Assembly: GCF_048773025.1 (NCBI RefSeq)
Contig: NC_133562.1
Location: forward strand, 25,835,001 to 25,899,000
Origin: Camelus bactrianus
Taxonomy: Eukaryota; Chordata; Mammalia; Artiodactyla; Camelidae
Length of the DNA: 64,000 nt
Direction of reading: 5' to 3'
Shown: piece by piece, positions 1 through 11,930 of the stretch
How the letters are laid out: every line of letters begins with the position of its first letter
Position numbering within the stretch: the stretch's first letter is position 1
Notes under the pieces: model-generated
The model's database searches: none
What the model was told of the DNA's origin: nothing
Seen by the model: only the letters and a program-made list of their open reading frames with translations
Program-made: the position numbers and the translations under genes

Positions 1-1608
1 TGTATGTCTCTCCAAACTTGGAAGTAGCAGCTTGTCATGTGTCCTCTCTTTTCTTATGGATCCTAGGAGAGTTGCTGATTTCTCAATCCATTAAACTTTT
101 TACTTATTGTTAGAATGAAGTAGTGACTTCCAGTCTCTTTGCATGTGGAAGTAGAAACTGGACATCTTTCTTAAGATTTGAACAAAGAAATATGGAAAAA
201 AGTCCAAGTCTGTGGGAGGCAACTGAGCAAATAAGTTACAGAATTCAGCTGAGGTGGCTGTGCTGGTCAGTGTGGGAGAGAATTCACAACAGAAGGAGAG
301 GAGGGTGATCGGTTAGAGGGATGGTGAGGCTCCCTGCAACCACCAAGACACTACATTTCCAGTTCTTTTGGCCGGGCAGTTTTATGCAGGAGCCAACCGG
401 ATCAGCAGCCCTGCACAAAAATATTTTGTTTACAGAACTATTCGAATTGGCTGAGAATAGTTTGCCTGTCAATAAATATTGAGATAAAAGATACTACTGA
501 ATGCAAAGCAAAGTTCTAAGGTTGGAAGTAAAGAGTGGCACAAGAAGGAGAGAACCTATGGTTTTCCATAAAATCATAGGTCCACAGATGAGAGTTGAGA
601 AATATGTATTTTGGGATCCTTAGAGTTTTGGACATAAATCAAGCCACTTTACCCAATCGTTAAATTCAAAGGTTTCTTTTCTTTTTCTTTTCTTTTCTTT
701 TCTTTTCTTTTCTTTTCTTTTCTTTTCTTTTAAGTAGTCTAAGTTACCTCTAAGTTTACCTCCAAGTTTACTTCAATAAACTTGATGTGTCCTTCACAAA
801 AGTGACTATAGCTCACTTGTGTGGTATATGTTTGTGTGGCTAGAAAATCACTTTGAATTTATTTTTCTACTTCACTGAGTGCCTGTATGTGCTGGATTCT
901 CTGTGCCAAAGATATGATGGAAAATAATCCAATTTCCAATTTCCAGAATTTGAATTCTCATCACTCTGTAAGTAAGTAAGAAGAGTAGGGACATACTAAC
1001 ACTGGAAAGATTTTGTCTCATGGAATACTAGTTGCAGATACAGAGTGGTGCTTGATTTATTTATACACTGTTTTTCCTGACCACTATTTTTATTCCACTT
1101 CTTTATGGTCCTAAGTTGCCTAATTACTCTAATTTTATGCCAGCTACTTGAGAGTGAATCTAGAAGTGGAAGGTAAAGCAGATAGTCACAAATTAGCTTC
1201 TAGGTAAACATATTGCCCACTGGTGATTTTTCTTGTAAGAACCTTAGGGTATTCAAAAGCTAAGTTACCTAGGGTATTCAAAGAATAAGGTGACAGTCCA
1301 GTGACATTTATAAATAGCCATTGCATGCAATCTGTTAGGCCTTAGGAATTAAGTAACACAGTCACTCTTCTTCTTTTGCCATAAATATCAAGAGAAAACT
1401 TGACAGGTTTATAGGAAGTAAGTTTTTTAAATCTTTAAGAGAATAAGGTATTAATGGGAGGTATATCAAGGAATTATGTATTTACAGTTTCACAGAAAGG
1501 TGATACATGAGATAATGTTACTGAATTCCTCTACAGTAAATAGTGCTGGTCTTATGGATTTCAGAAAGGAAATATTTATGTGAATTAGGCTAGATAAAGA
1601 TACTCCCT
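1..1608. other. AT-rich non-satellite flank, no gene recognised
   Basis: This stretch precedes the satellite array and shows no tandem 247-bp periodicity. Open frames are short (about 60 codons) and match nothing I recognise. It holds a pentanucleotide tract near 674-731 and a small local duplication at about 1238-1282, where 'agggtattcaaa' occurs twice within ~30 bases. It may contain old dispersed repeats that I could not name with confidence. It is the only part of the window that looks single-copy, so it is the best anchor for placing the locus. Confidence 0.6.
674..731. repeat. (TTTTC)n simple repeat
   Basis: About eleven tandem TTTTC units with one imperfect unit near the start. It is a pyrimidine-rich microsatellite in the otherwise non-repetitive left flank. 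Confidence 0.95.
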
Positions 1609-4600
1609 AGAAACACTTACCATGGTTTCTCAGCAATTTTCCTACAGCCAGTTTCAAGTTAAAGGCAGTTTGCACTGGAAAACCTAGTAGGAGCAAGTGC
1701 CTCCCTTTATGTATATGGGTAGGCCAGTCAACCTAACACAGAAACTATGGGTTCCCAACAAGCTAGGTGAAGGATGGCTTCCACACACATTCCGATCCCA
1801 GAATGGAACATGTGGAGAAGCTTTCAGTTAGCCTGAAAGGTAAGGGTACATCTAGAAACACTTACCCTGATATCCTAGCATGTTTCCTAGAGAAGGTTTC
1901 AAGGTAAAGAAAGTTTGTGCTGGAAAACTGAGTTCGACTGAGTGCCTTCCCTTATGTATATAGGTAGGCCACTCACCCTAACCTGGAAACTGTGTTCCCA
2001 ACAAGTTATGTGAAGGGAGGCTTCCATACACATTTGGATCCCCAGAATGGAACATGTGGAGAAGAGTTCATTCAGCTAGCTTGAAGGGCAAGGGTACATC
2101 TAGAAAGATATACCCTGATTTCTCAGCAGGCTTCCTAGAGCTGGTTTCAAGGTAAAGGCAGTTTGCTCTGGAAAACTGAGTTCGAGTGAGTGCCTCCCCT
2201 TATGTTTATAGTTAGGCCTGTGAACCTACCACAGAAACTGTTCCCAACAAAGTAGGAGAAGGACAGCTTCCACACACATTCGGATCCCAAACTGGAACAT
2301 GTCAGGAAGCGTTCATTTAGCTACCATTAATGGAAAAGTTACATCTAGAAACACATACCCTGATTTCTCTGCATGTTTCCTCCAGCTGGTTTCAAGGTAA
2401 AGGCTGTTTGCTTTGGATAACAGTTTTGGAGAGAGGGCCTCCCTTATATATACAGGTAGGCCAGTGCCACTAACCGAGAAACTTTGTGTTCATAAAAATG
2501 TAGTTGAATGAAGGCTTCCACACAGTCAGATCTCAGAATGTAACATGTGAAGAAGCGTTCATTCATGTAGCACAAAAGACAAGGGTACATCTAGAAGCAA
2601 TTACCCTCATTTCTCAGCATGTTTCCTGCAGCCGGTTTCAAGGTAAAGCCAGTTTGGTCTGTAAAACCTATCTGGAGTGAGTGACTCCCCTTTTATATAC
2701 AGGTAGGCCAGTGCCAGTAACCGAGAAACTCTGTGCTCCGAACAAGGTATGTGAAGGACGGATTCGACACACATTTGGATACCAGAATGAATCATGTAGA
2801 GAAGCGTTCATTCATCTAGCACAAAAGGCAAGATTACATCTAGAAACACTTACCCTGATTTCTTATCATGCTCCTTAAGCTGGTTTCAAGGTAAAGGCAG
2901 TTTGTGCTGGAAAACCGAGTTGGAGTGTGTGCTTCCCTTATATATAAAGTTTGGCTAGTTCCACTAACCCAGAATCTCTATTTTCCCAAAAATGTAGGTG
3001 AAGGACTGCTTCTACACACATTCAGATCCCAGAATGGAACAAGTGGAGAAACGTTCATTCTTGCAGCACAAAGGTTATGGACATATTTAGAAACAGTTAC
3101 CCTAAATTCTCAACATGTTTCCTAGAGATGATTTCAAAGTAAATGCAGTTTGTGCTGGAAAACTAAGTTGGAGGGAGTGACTCCCCTTTTTACATATAGA
3201 GGTAGGCCAGTGCCTCTAAACCAGAAGCTGTGTTCCAAACAAGGTAGGTGAAGGGTGGCTTACACACACAAATTTGGATCCCAGAATGGAACATGTGGAG
3301 AAGCTTTCATTCAGCTAGCACAAAGGGCAAATGTACATCTAGAAACAATTACTGTGACTTCTCAGCATGTTTCCTACAGGGGGTTTCAAGGTAAAGGCAG
3401 TTTGCTCTGGAAAACCAAGTTGGAGCGAATGCCCCCCCTTCTATAAATATGTAGGCCACTGCAACTAACCGAAAAACACTGCATTCAGAATAAAGTAGGT
3501 GAAGGACTGCTTCCAAACACAGTCTGATCCCAGAACGAAAGATGTGCAGAAGTGTTCATTCATCAAGCAGAAAGTGCAAGAATACTTCTAGAAACACTTA
3601 CCCTGATTTTTCAGCATGTTTTCTAGAGACAGTTTCAAGGTAAACGCAGTTTGTCCTGGAAAACCGAGTTGGAGCAATTTACTCCACTTTTACTACAGGT
3701 AGACCATTACCCTTAACCCAGAAACCCTTTTTTCCCAACAAGGTAGGTGAAGGGTGGCTTACACACACATTCAGATCCCAGAATGTGACAGGTGGAGAGG
3801 CGTTCATTGAGCTAGCACAAAGGGCAAGGGTACTTCTAGAAATACTAACCCTGATTTCTCAACATATTTCCTAGAGTAGGTTTCAAGGTAAAGCTTTTGC
3901 ACTGGAAAACCGAGTTGGAGCGATTGCCTCCCCTTACATATATAAGTAGGCCAGTGCCACTAACCGAAAAACTCTCTGCTACAAACAACATAGGTGAAGA
4001 ACGGCTTCCACACACATTCAGATCCCAGAATGGAACATGTGCAGAAGTGATCAATTATCTAGAAGAAAGGGCAATGGTAAATCTATAAACACTTACCCTG
4101 ATTTCTCAGCATGTTTCCTAGTGTTGGTTTCAACATAAAGGCAGTTTTTGCTGGAAAACTGAGTTGTAGCGAGTGCCTCCCTGTATATATATAGGTAGGC
4201 CAGTGACCCTAACCCAGAACTCTGTGTTACCAGCAACAGAAGTATAGGACAGGTTCTACACACATTTGAATCCCAGAATGGAACTTATGGAGAAGGGTTC
4301 ATTCATTTAGCACAATGGGCAAGGATACATCTAGAAACACTTACCCTGATTTCTCAGCATGTTTCCTAGAGACGGCTTCAAGTTAAAGGAAGTTTTCACT
4401 GGAAAACCGATTTGGGAACAGTACCTCCTCTAATATATATATAGGTAGGCCTGTAACTCTAACCCAGAAACTCTGTGTTCCCAACAAGGTATGTGAAGGA
4501 CAGATTCCAGACACATTCGGATACCAGAATGGAACATGTGCAAAAGCTTTCATTCATCTAGCACAATGGGTAAATCTATAAACAATCCCCCTGATTTCTC

Positions 4601-7600
4601 AGCATGTTTCTTCAAGCCGGTTTCAAGGTAAAGGCAGTTTGCACTAAAGCACTGTGTTGGAGGGATTGCCCCTTAATGTATATAGGTAGACCAGTGCCCC
4701 TAAAACAGAAACTGTGTTCAGAAGAGGGAAGGTGAATGACAGTTTCCACACACTTTCGGATCCCAGAATGGGACATGGGCAGAAGCGTTCATTCATCTAG
4801 CAGAATGGGCAAGTGTAAATGTAGAAATACTCTGAATTCTCAGCATGTTTCCTACAGCCGGCTTCAAGGTAAAAGCAGTTTGTGCTTGAAAACGGAGTTC
4901 GAGCTAGTGCCTCTCCTTGCATCTAAAGGTAGGCCAGTGACCCGAACCCAGACACTCTTGTGTTCACTAGAAGGAAGGTAAAGGACGGCCTCCACACACT
5001 TTTGGATCCCAGAATGGAACATGTACAGAAGTGATTAGTCATTCAGCACAAAGGACAAGGGTACATCTAGAAACACATACCCTGATATCTCAGCATGTTT
5101 CCTAGAGCCGGTTTAAAGGTAAAGGCAATTTGCACTGAAAAACTGAGTTGGAGAAAGTGGGTCCCCTAATATATATAGGTAGGCCAGTGCCCCTAACACA
5201 CAAACTCTGTTCCCAGCAAGGTAGGTGAAAGAGGGCTTCCACACGCATTTGGATCCCAGAATGGAAAATATGGAGAAGCTTCATTCACCTAGCACAAAGG
5301 GCAATGAACATCTATCAACACTTACGCTAATTTCTCAGCATGTTTCCTAGAGCCTGTTTCAAGGTAAAGACAAAACGCTTTGGAAAACCGAACTGTAGTG
5401 AGAGCCTCCCCTAATATATATATAGGTAGGCCAGGGCCCCTAACCAAGAAACTCCATGTTCCTAATATTGTACGTGAAGGGTGGCTATACACATTTGGAT
5501 CCCAGAATTGAACATGTGCAGAAGCGTTCATTCATTTAGCACAAAGAGAAAGGGTACATCTAGGAACACAAACCCTCAAATCTCAGCATGTTACCTAGAG
5601 CCGGTTTCAAGGTAAAGGATATTTGCTCTGGAAAACCAATTTGGAGAGAGTGCTTCCCATTATATGTATAGTTAGGCAAATTCCCGTAATCCATAATCTG
5701 TGTTCCCAACAAAGAAGGGAAAGGACTGCTTGCTTACACATTCAGATTCCAGAATGGAACCTTTGGAGAAGCATTCATTCATCTAGTATAATGGACAAGG
5801 GTGCATCTAGAAACACTTATTCTGATTTCTCAGCATGTTTCTTAGAGCGGGTTTAAGGTAAAGGCAGTTTGCCCTGGAAAACCAAGTTGTGGCCAGTGAC
5901 TGAACTTACATACAGTTAGGCAAGTGCCCCTAACCCAGAAACTCTGTGTTCACAACAATGTAGTTGAAGAAAGGCTGCTACAGACATTCAAATCCCAGAA
6001 TTCAACATGTGAAAAAGCTTTCATTCTTCTAGCACAAAGGGCAGGGATACATCTAGAAAAAATTACCCTCATTTCTCAGCATGTTTCCTACTGCTGGTTT
6101 CAAGGTAAAGGCAGTTTGTGCTAAGAAAACATGTTGGAGTGAGTGCAACCCCTAATATATATAGGTAGGCCAGTTCCCGTAAACCAGAATCTCTGTGTTC
6201 GGAACAAGGTAGGGGAATGACGGTTTCCACACACATTAGGATCACAGAATGGAACATCTGCAGAAGCATTCTTTCATCTAGCAGAGTGGGCAAGGGTACA
6301 CGTGGAAATAATTTCCCTGATTTCTCAGCATGTTTCATCGAGCCAGTTTCAAGGTAGAGGCTGTTTGCACTGGAAAATTGAGTTGGAGTGAGTGCCTCCC
6401 CTTATATATATAGGTAGCCCAGTGCCCTTAACACAGAAACTGTGTTCCGAACAAGGTACGTGAGGGGGGCTTGCATACACATTCAAATGTCAGAATCGAA
6501 CACGTGGATAAGCGTTCTTTCATCTAGCTCCAAGGGCAAGGTTATACCTAAAAACACTTACCCTGTTTTCACAGCATGTTTCCTATAGCTGGTTTCAAGG
6601 TAAAGGCTGTTTGTGCTAGAAAACCGAGTTGGAGTGAGTGCCTCATCTTATATATATAAGTAGGACAGTGCCCCTAATCAGAAATTCTGTATTCCCAGCA
6701 AGGTATTTGAAGGATGGCTTCTACACATATTCGGATGTCAGAATGGAACATGTGGAGAAGCATTCTTTCATCTAGGAAAAAGGGCAAGGGTACATCTAGA
6801 AACACCCTGAATTCTCAGCATGTTTCATATAGTCGGTTTCAAGATAAAGGGAGTTTTATCTCGAAAACCAATTTGGAGCAAGCACCTCCCCTTATATATA
6901 TAAGTAGGCATGTGCCACTAACCCAGGAACTATGTGTTTCCAACAAGGTAGGTGAAAGACGGCTGTCACGCCCATTCGGATCCAGAATGGACCATGTGTA
7001 GAAGAATTCATTTATGTAGCAGAAAGGGCAATGGTACTTCAGAAACACTTACCGAGATTTCTCAGCATGTGTCCTTGCATCAGTTTCAACATAAAGGCAG
7101 TTTGTGCTAAAAAACCGAGTTGGAGAGAGTGCCTCCCAATTATATATATATACGTAGGCCAGTGCCACTAAGCCAGAAACACTGTTCTACCATCAAAGTA
7201 GGAGAAGGACAACTTCCACAATCTGTCAGTCCCAGAATTGAACATTGGAGAAGCGTTCATTCATTTAGTATAAATGGCAAATGTACATCTAGAAACACTT
7301 AGCCTGATTTCTAAGCATGTTTCCTAGAGTCTGCTTCAAGGTAAAGGCAGTTTGCACTGGAAAATCGAGTTTGAGCGAGTGCCTTCCCTTATATATATAG
7401 GTAGGCTAGTGCCTCTAACCCAAAACTCTGTGTTCCCAGCAAGGTAGGTGTAGGGCGGATTCAACAAACATTCTGATCTCACAATGGAACATGTGGAAAA
7501 CTGTTCATTCATCTAGCACAAAGGGCAAAGGTACATCTAGAAACACTTACCCTGATTTCTCAGCATGTTTCCTGCAACCAGTTGCAAGGTAAAGCCAGTC

Positions 7601-9364
7601 TGTGCTGGAAAAGCGATTTGGTGTGAGTGCCTTTCCTTTTATATATAGGGAGGGCACTGACCCTAACCCAGAAACTCTGTGTTCCCAACAAGGCAGTTGA
7701 AGGGTGGCTTATACACACATTCAGACTCAGAATGGAACATTTGGAGAATCATTCATTCATCTAGAACAATGAACAATGGTACATTTAGAAACACTTAGCC
7801 TGATTTCTAAGCATGTTTCCTAGAGCTGGTTTCAGGGTAAAGCAATTTTCTCTGGAAAACTGAGTTGGAGTGAGTGCCTCCCCTTTTACATAGGTAGGCC
7901 AGTGCTCCTAACAAACAAACTCTGTGATCCGAACAAAGTAGATGAGGACGGCTTGCACACATATTCAGATCTTATAATGGAAAATGTGGAGAAAAGTTCA
8001 TTTATCTAACACAAAGAGGAAGTGTACATCTAGAAACAATTACCCTGATTTCTCAGCATGTTTCCTATAGTCGGTTCCAAGGTAAAGGCAGTTTGCACTA
8101 ATAAATGACTTGCAGCAAGGGTCTCCCCTAATATATATAGGTAGGCCAGTGACTCTAACCCAGTAACTCTTGTGTTCACAACAAGGTTTGTGAAGGTTGG
8201 CTTACACACACATTCAGATCCCAGAATGGAATATGATGAGAAGCATTCTCTAATCTAGCTCAAAGGGGAAAGATATATCTTGAAATACATACCCTGTTTT
8301 CTCAGAATGTTTCCTTGAACCGGTTTCAATGTAAAGGCAGTTTGTGCTGGTAAATCGACTTGGATCGAGAGTCTTCCCTTATATATACAGGTTGGCCAGT
8401 GCCCCATTCCAGAAACTCTGTGTTAACAAGGTAGGTGAAGGACTGCTTCCAAACATATTTGGATCCCAGAATGGATAATGTGAAGAAGCGTTCAATCATC
8501 TAACACAAAGGGTAATGTATATCTAGCAACACTTACCCTGATTTCTCAGCAGGTTTCCTAGAGCCAGTTTCAAGGTAAAGGCAGAATGCTTCAGAAAACC
8601 AAGTTGGAACGAGGGCCTCCCCATATATATATAAATAGGCCAGCGCCGCTAACCCAGAAACTCTGTATTCCCAACAAGGTAGTGGAAGGTCGGCTTCCAC
8701 ACACGTTCAGATCCAAGAATGGAATATGTGCAAAAGCTTTCATTCATCTAGCACAAAGGGCAAGTTTACATCTTGAAACACTTACCTTGATTTCTCAGCA
8801 TGTTTCCTACAGCCGGTTTCAAGGTAACGGAAGTTTGCACTAAAAAACTGACTTGGAGCGAGTGCCTTCACTTATATATATAGGTAGGTAGTGCCCCTAA
8901 CCTAGAAATTCTTTGTTCCCAACAAGGTAAGTGAAGGACCATTTCCACACACATTTGGATCCCAGAATAGAACATGTGCGGAAGCATTCATTGATTTAAC
9001 ACAAAAAGCTAGAGTACATCTAGGAATACTTACCCTAATTTCTAAGCAAGTTTTCTAGACCCGCTCTCAAGGTAAAAGCACTTTGTGCTGGAAAACCTAG
9101 GTGGAGTGAGTAGCTCCCCTTATATGTATAGGTATCCCAGTGCCCTTAACCTAGAAACTCTGTTCCTAACAAGGTAGGAGAAGGGCGGCTTCCACACACA
9201 TTTGGATTCCTGAATGGAACAAGTGGAGAAGCGTTCATTCATCTAGCACAAAGGACAAGGGTACATGTAGAAACACCATGATTTCTCAGCATGTTTTCTT
9301 GAGCAGGTTTCAAATTAAACACAGTTTGCTCTAGAAAACCGAGTTGGAGTGAGGGCCTCCCCAA
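1609..9364 (+). repeat. 247-bp satellite array, family A (about 31 monomers)
   Basis: Head-to-tail monomers are seen from the recurrence of 'ggtttcaaggtaaaggcag' at about 1651, 1894, 2139, 2384, 2633, 2881 and so on, every 241-256 bp. Family A monomers typically carry a TATATATATAGGTAGGCC block, 'cccctaacccagaaactc', 'caacaaggtaggtgaagg', 'ggatcccagaatggaacatg' and 'ctagcacaaagggcaaggg'. Monomers differ at many scattered positions, as expected of an old, incompletely homogenised satellite. The first monomer starts near 1609 ('tagaaacacttacc'). Several CpGs per monomer are visible and many copies show TG or CA in their place. No CENP-B-box-like motif was seen. Confidence 0.95.
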
Positions 9365-10358
9365 AGATATGTATGTAGTGTAGTTTCCCTAAGCCAGAAA
9401 CTCAGCGTTCCCAACAAGCTACCTGAAGAATGACTTCCACACATGTTCGCATCTCAGAAGTGAGCATGTGGACAGGCGTACATTCATCCAGCAAAATGAG
9501 CAGGGGGAGAACCTGAAACACTGACTTTTATTTCTCAGCATGTTTCCTAGAGCCAGTTTCCAAGTTTAGGAAATTTTTTCCTGGAAAACAGTGTTACAGC
9601 CACTGCCTCCCCATAGTGATGTAAGTAGCGTAGGTCCCCTAAGTCAGAAACTCTGTGTTCCCAACAAGCTAGCTGAAGGATGGCTTCCACACACATTCAG
9701 ATCTCAGAAGTGAGCATGTGAATTGGCGTTCATTCATCCAGAATAAAGGGCATGGGTACATCTGTGAACACTGACTCTGATTCGTAAGCATGTTTCCTAG
9801 AGCCAGTTTCCATGTAAAGGCAGTTTGCCCTGGAATACTGGGTTGCAGCCTGTGTCTACCCATAGAAAAGTTAGTACAGTTGTTCCTCTAAGCCAGAAAC
9901 TACGTGTTCCCAACAACGTAACTGAAGGATGGCTTCCAGACACATTATGATCTAAGAAGTTAGCATGTGGAGAGTCGTTCATTCATCCAACATAAAGGAC
10001 CTGGGTACATGTAGAAACACTGACTCTGATTTCTCAGCATGTTCCCTAGAGCCAGTGTCCAAGTAAAGGCAGTTTGCACTGGAAAACCGAGTTTGAGTGA
10101 GGGCCTCTCCATAGATATGTAAGTAGCGTAGTTCTCCTAAGCCAGAAACTCTGTGTTCCCAACAAGTTAGCTGAAGGATGGCTTTCACACACATTGAGAT
10201 CTCAGAAGTGAGCATGTGGAGAGGTGTTCATTCATTCAGCATAAAGGGCCTCGGTACATGTAGAAACACTGACTCGGAATTCTAAGCATGTTTTCTTAGC
10301 CAGATTCCAATTAAAGGCAGTTTGAGCCAGAAAATCGAATTGGAGTGAGGGCCTCCCC
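9365..10358 (+). repeat. Four-monomer higher-order repeat, copy 1
   Basis: This ~994-bp block of four family B monomers is repeated next door with the same order of private variants. Monomer 1 has 'tgtatgtagtgtag', 'gctacctgaagaatg', 'ccagcaaaatgagc' and 'gtgttacagcca'. Monomer 2 has 'gttgcagcctgtg'. Monomer 4 has 'aagggcctcggtac'. Confidence 0.75.
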
Positions 10359-11350
10359 AGAGACATGTATGTAGTGTAGTTCCCCTAAGCCAGAAACTCT
10401 GTGATCCAAACAAGCTACCTGAAGAATGGCTTCCACACAAGTTCACATCTCAGAACTGAGCATGTGGAGAGGCATACATTCATCCAGCAAAATGAGCTGG
10501 GGTACATTCAGAAACACTGACTCTTATTTCTCAGCATGTTTCCTAGATACGGTTTCCAAGTTTAGGCAATTTTTTCCTGGGAAACAGTGTTACAGCCAAT
10601 GCCTCCCCATAGCGAAGCAAGTAAGGTAGATCCCCTAATCCAGAAATTCTGTGTTCCCAGGAAGTTAGTTGAAGGACGGTTTCCACACATATTGATAAAT
10701 CAGAAGTGAGCATGTGGAGAGGCATTCATGATCCAGCATAAACGGCATGAGTACATCTAGAAACACTGTGATTTGTCAGCATGATTTCAAGAGCCGGTTT
10801 CCAAGTAAAGGCAGTTTCCGCTGGAAAACTGAGTTGCAGCTTGTGCCTCCCCATATGTATGTAAGTAGCATATTTCCCCTAAGCCAGAAATTCTATGTTC
10901 CCAACAATCTAGCTGAACAACGGCTTCCACACACATTCAGATCTCAGAAGTGAGCATGTGTATAGGCCACAATTCATCCAGCATAAAGGGCAGGGATACA
11001 TCTAGAAACACTGACTCTGAATTTTCAGCATATTTCCTAGAGCCGGTTTTCAAGTAAACGCAGTTTGCACTGGAAAACCGAGTTAGAGCTAGTGCCTCCA
11101 CATAGATATTTAAGTAGCATAGTACTCCTAAGCCAGAAACTCTGTGATTCCAACAAGCTAGCTGAAGGATGGCTTCGACACATATTCAGATCTCAGAAGT
11201 GAGCATGTGGAGAGGCATTCTTTCATCCAGCATAAAGGGCCTCGGTACATCTAGAAACACTACTCTGACTTGTAAGCAAGTTTCCTAGAGCTGGTTTTAA
11301 AGTGAAGGCAGTTTATACCAGAAAACTGAGTTGGAGTGAATGCCTACCCA
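10359..11350 (+). repeat. Four-monomer higher-order repeat, copy 2
   Basis: This second ~992-bp copy carries the same monomer-specific variants in the same order as the preceding block. Examples are 'gctacctgaagaatg' near 10414, 'gttgcagcttgtg' near 10834 and 'aagggcctcggtac' near 11234. The following monomers (11351-11930) resemble the third and fourth members, which suggests a partial third copy that skips the first two. Confidence 0.7.
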
Positions 11351-11930
11351 TCGATATGTAAGAAGCGTATTTCCCCTAAGTAAGAAACTGTGTTCCCAGC
11401 AAGCAAGCTGAAGGACGGCTTCCACACACACTCAGATCTCAGAAGTGAGCATGTGGAGAGTAGTTCATTCATCCAGCGTAAAGGGCCTGGGTACAGCTAG
11501 AAACACATTCTCTGATTTCTCAACATGTTTCCTAGAGCCAGTTTCCAAGAAAAGGCAGTTTGTGCTTAAAAACCCAGTTTGAGTGATTGCCTCTCCATAG
11601 GTATGAAAGTAGCATAGTTCTCCTAAGGCAGAAACTAATGTTCCCAACAAGCTAGCTGAAGGATGGCTTCCACACACGTTCAGACCATAAAGCGAGCATG
11701 TGGAGATCTGTTCATTCAACCAGCATAAAGGGTCTAGGTACATCTAGAAACACTAACTCTGGTTTCTCAGCATGTTTCCTAGAGGAGGGTTTCAAATAAA
11801 TTCAGATTGTGCAGGAAAAAAGTGTTGATCAAGGGCTTCCCTAGATATTAAAGCAGCATATTTCCCCTAAACTAAAACTCTGTGTACCCAGCAAGCTAGC
11901 TGAAGGTCAGCTTCCCCAACATTCAGATCT

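Larger units (their letters stand above)
9365..11930 (+). repeat. 247-bp satellite array, family B (about 10 monomers)
   Basis: The monomer register continues from family A, but the diagnostic blocks change. 'catagatatgtaagtagcg' replaces the TATATA block, 'cccctaagccagaaactc' replaces 'cctaaccca', and 'caagctagctgaaggatgg', 'cagatctcagaagtgagc' and 'ccagcataaagggcctggg' appear. The switch from A falls inside one monomer: its first part up to about 9364 is A-like and the rest is B-like. Two consecutive four-monomer higher-order units occupy most of this block. Confidence 0.93.
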
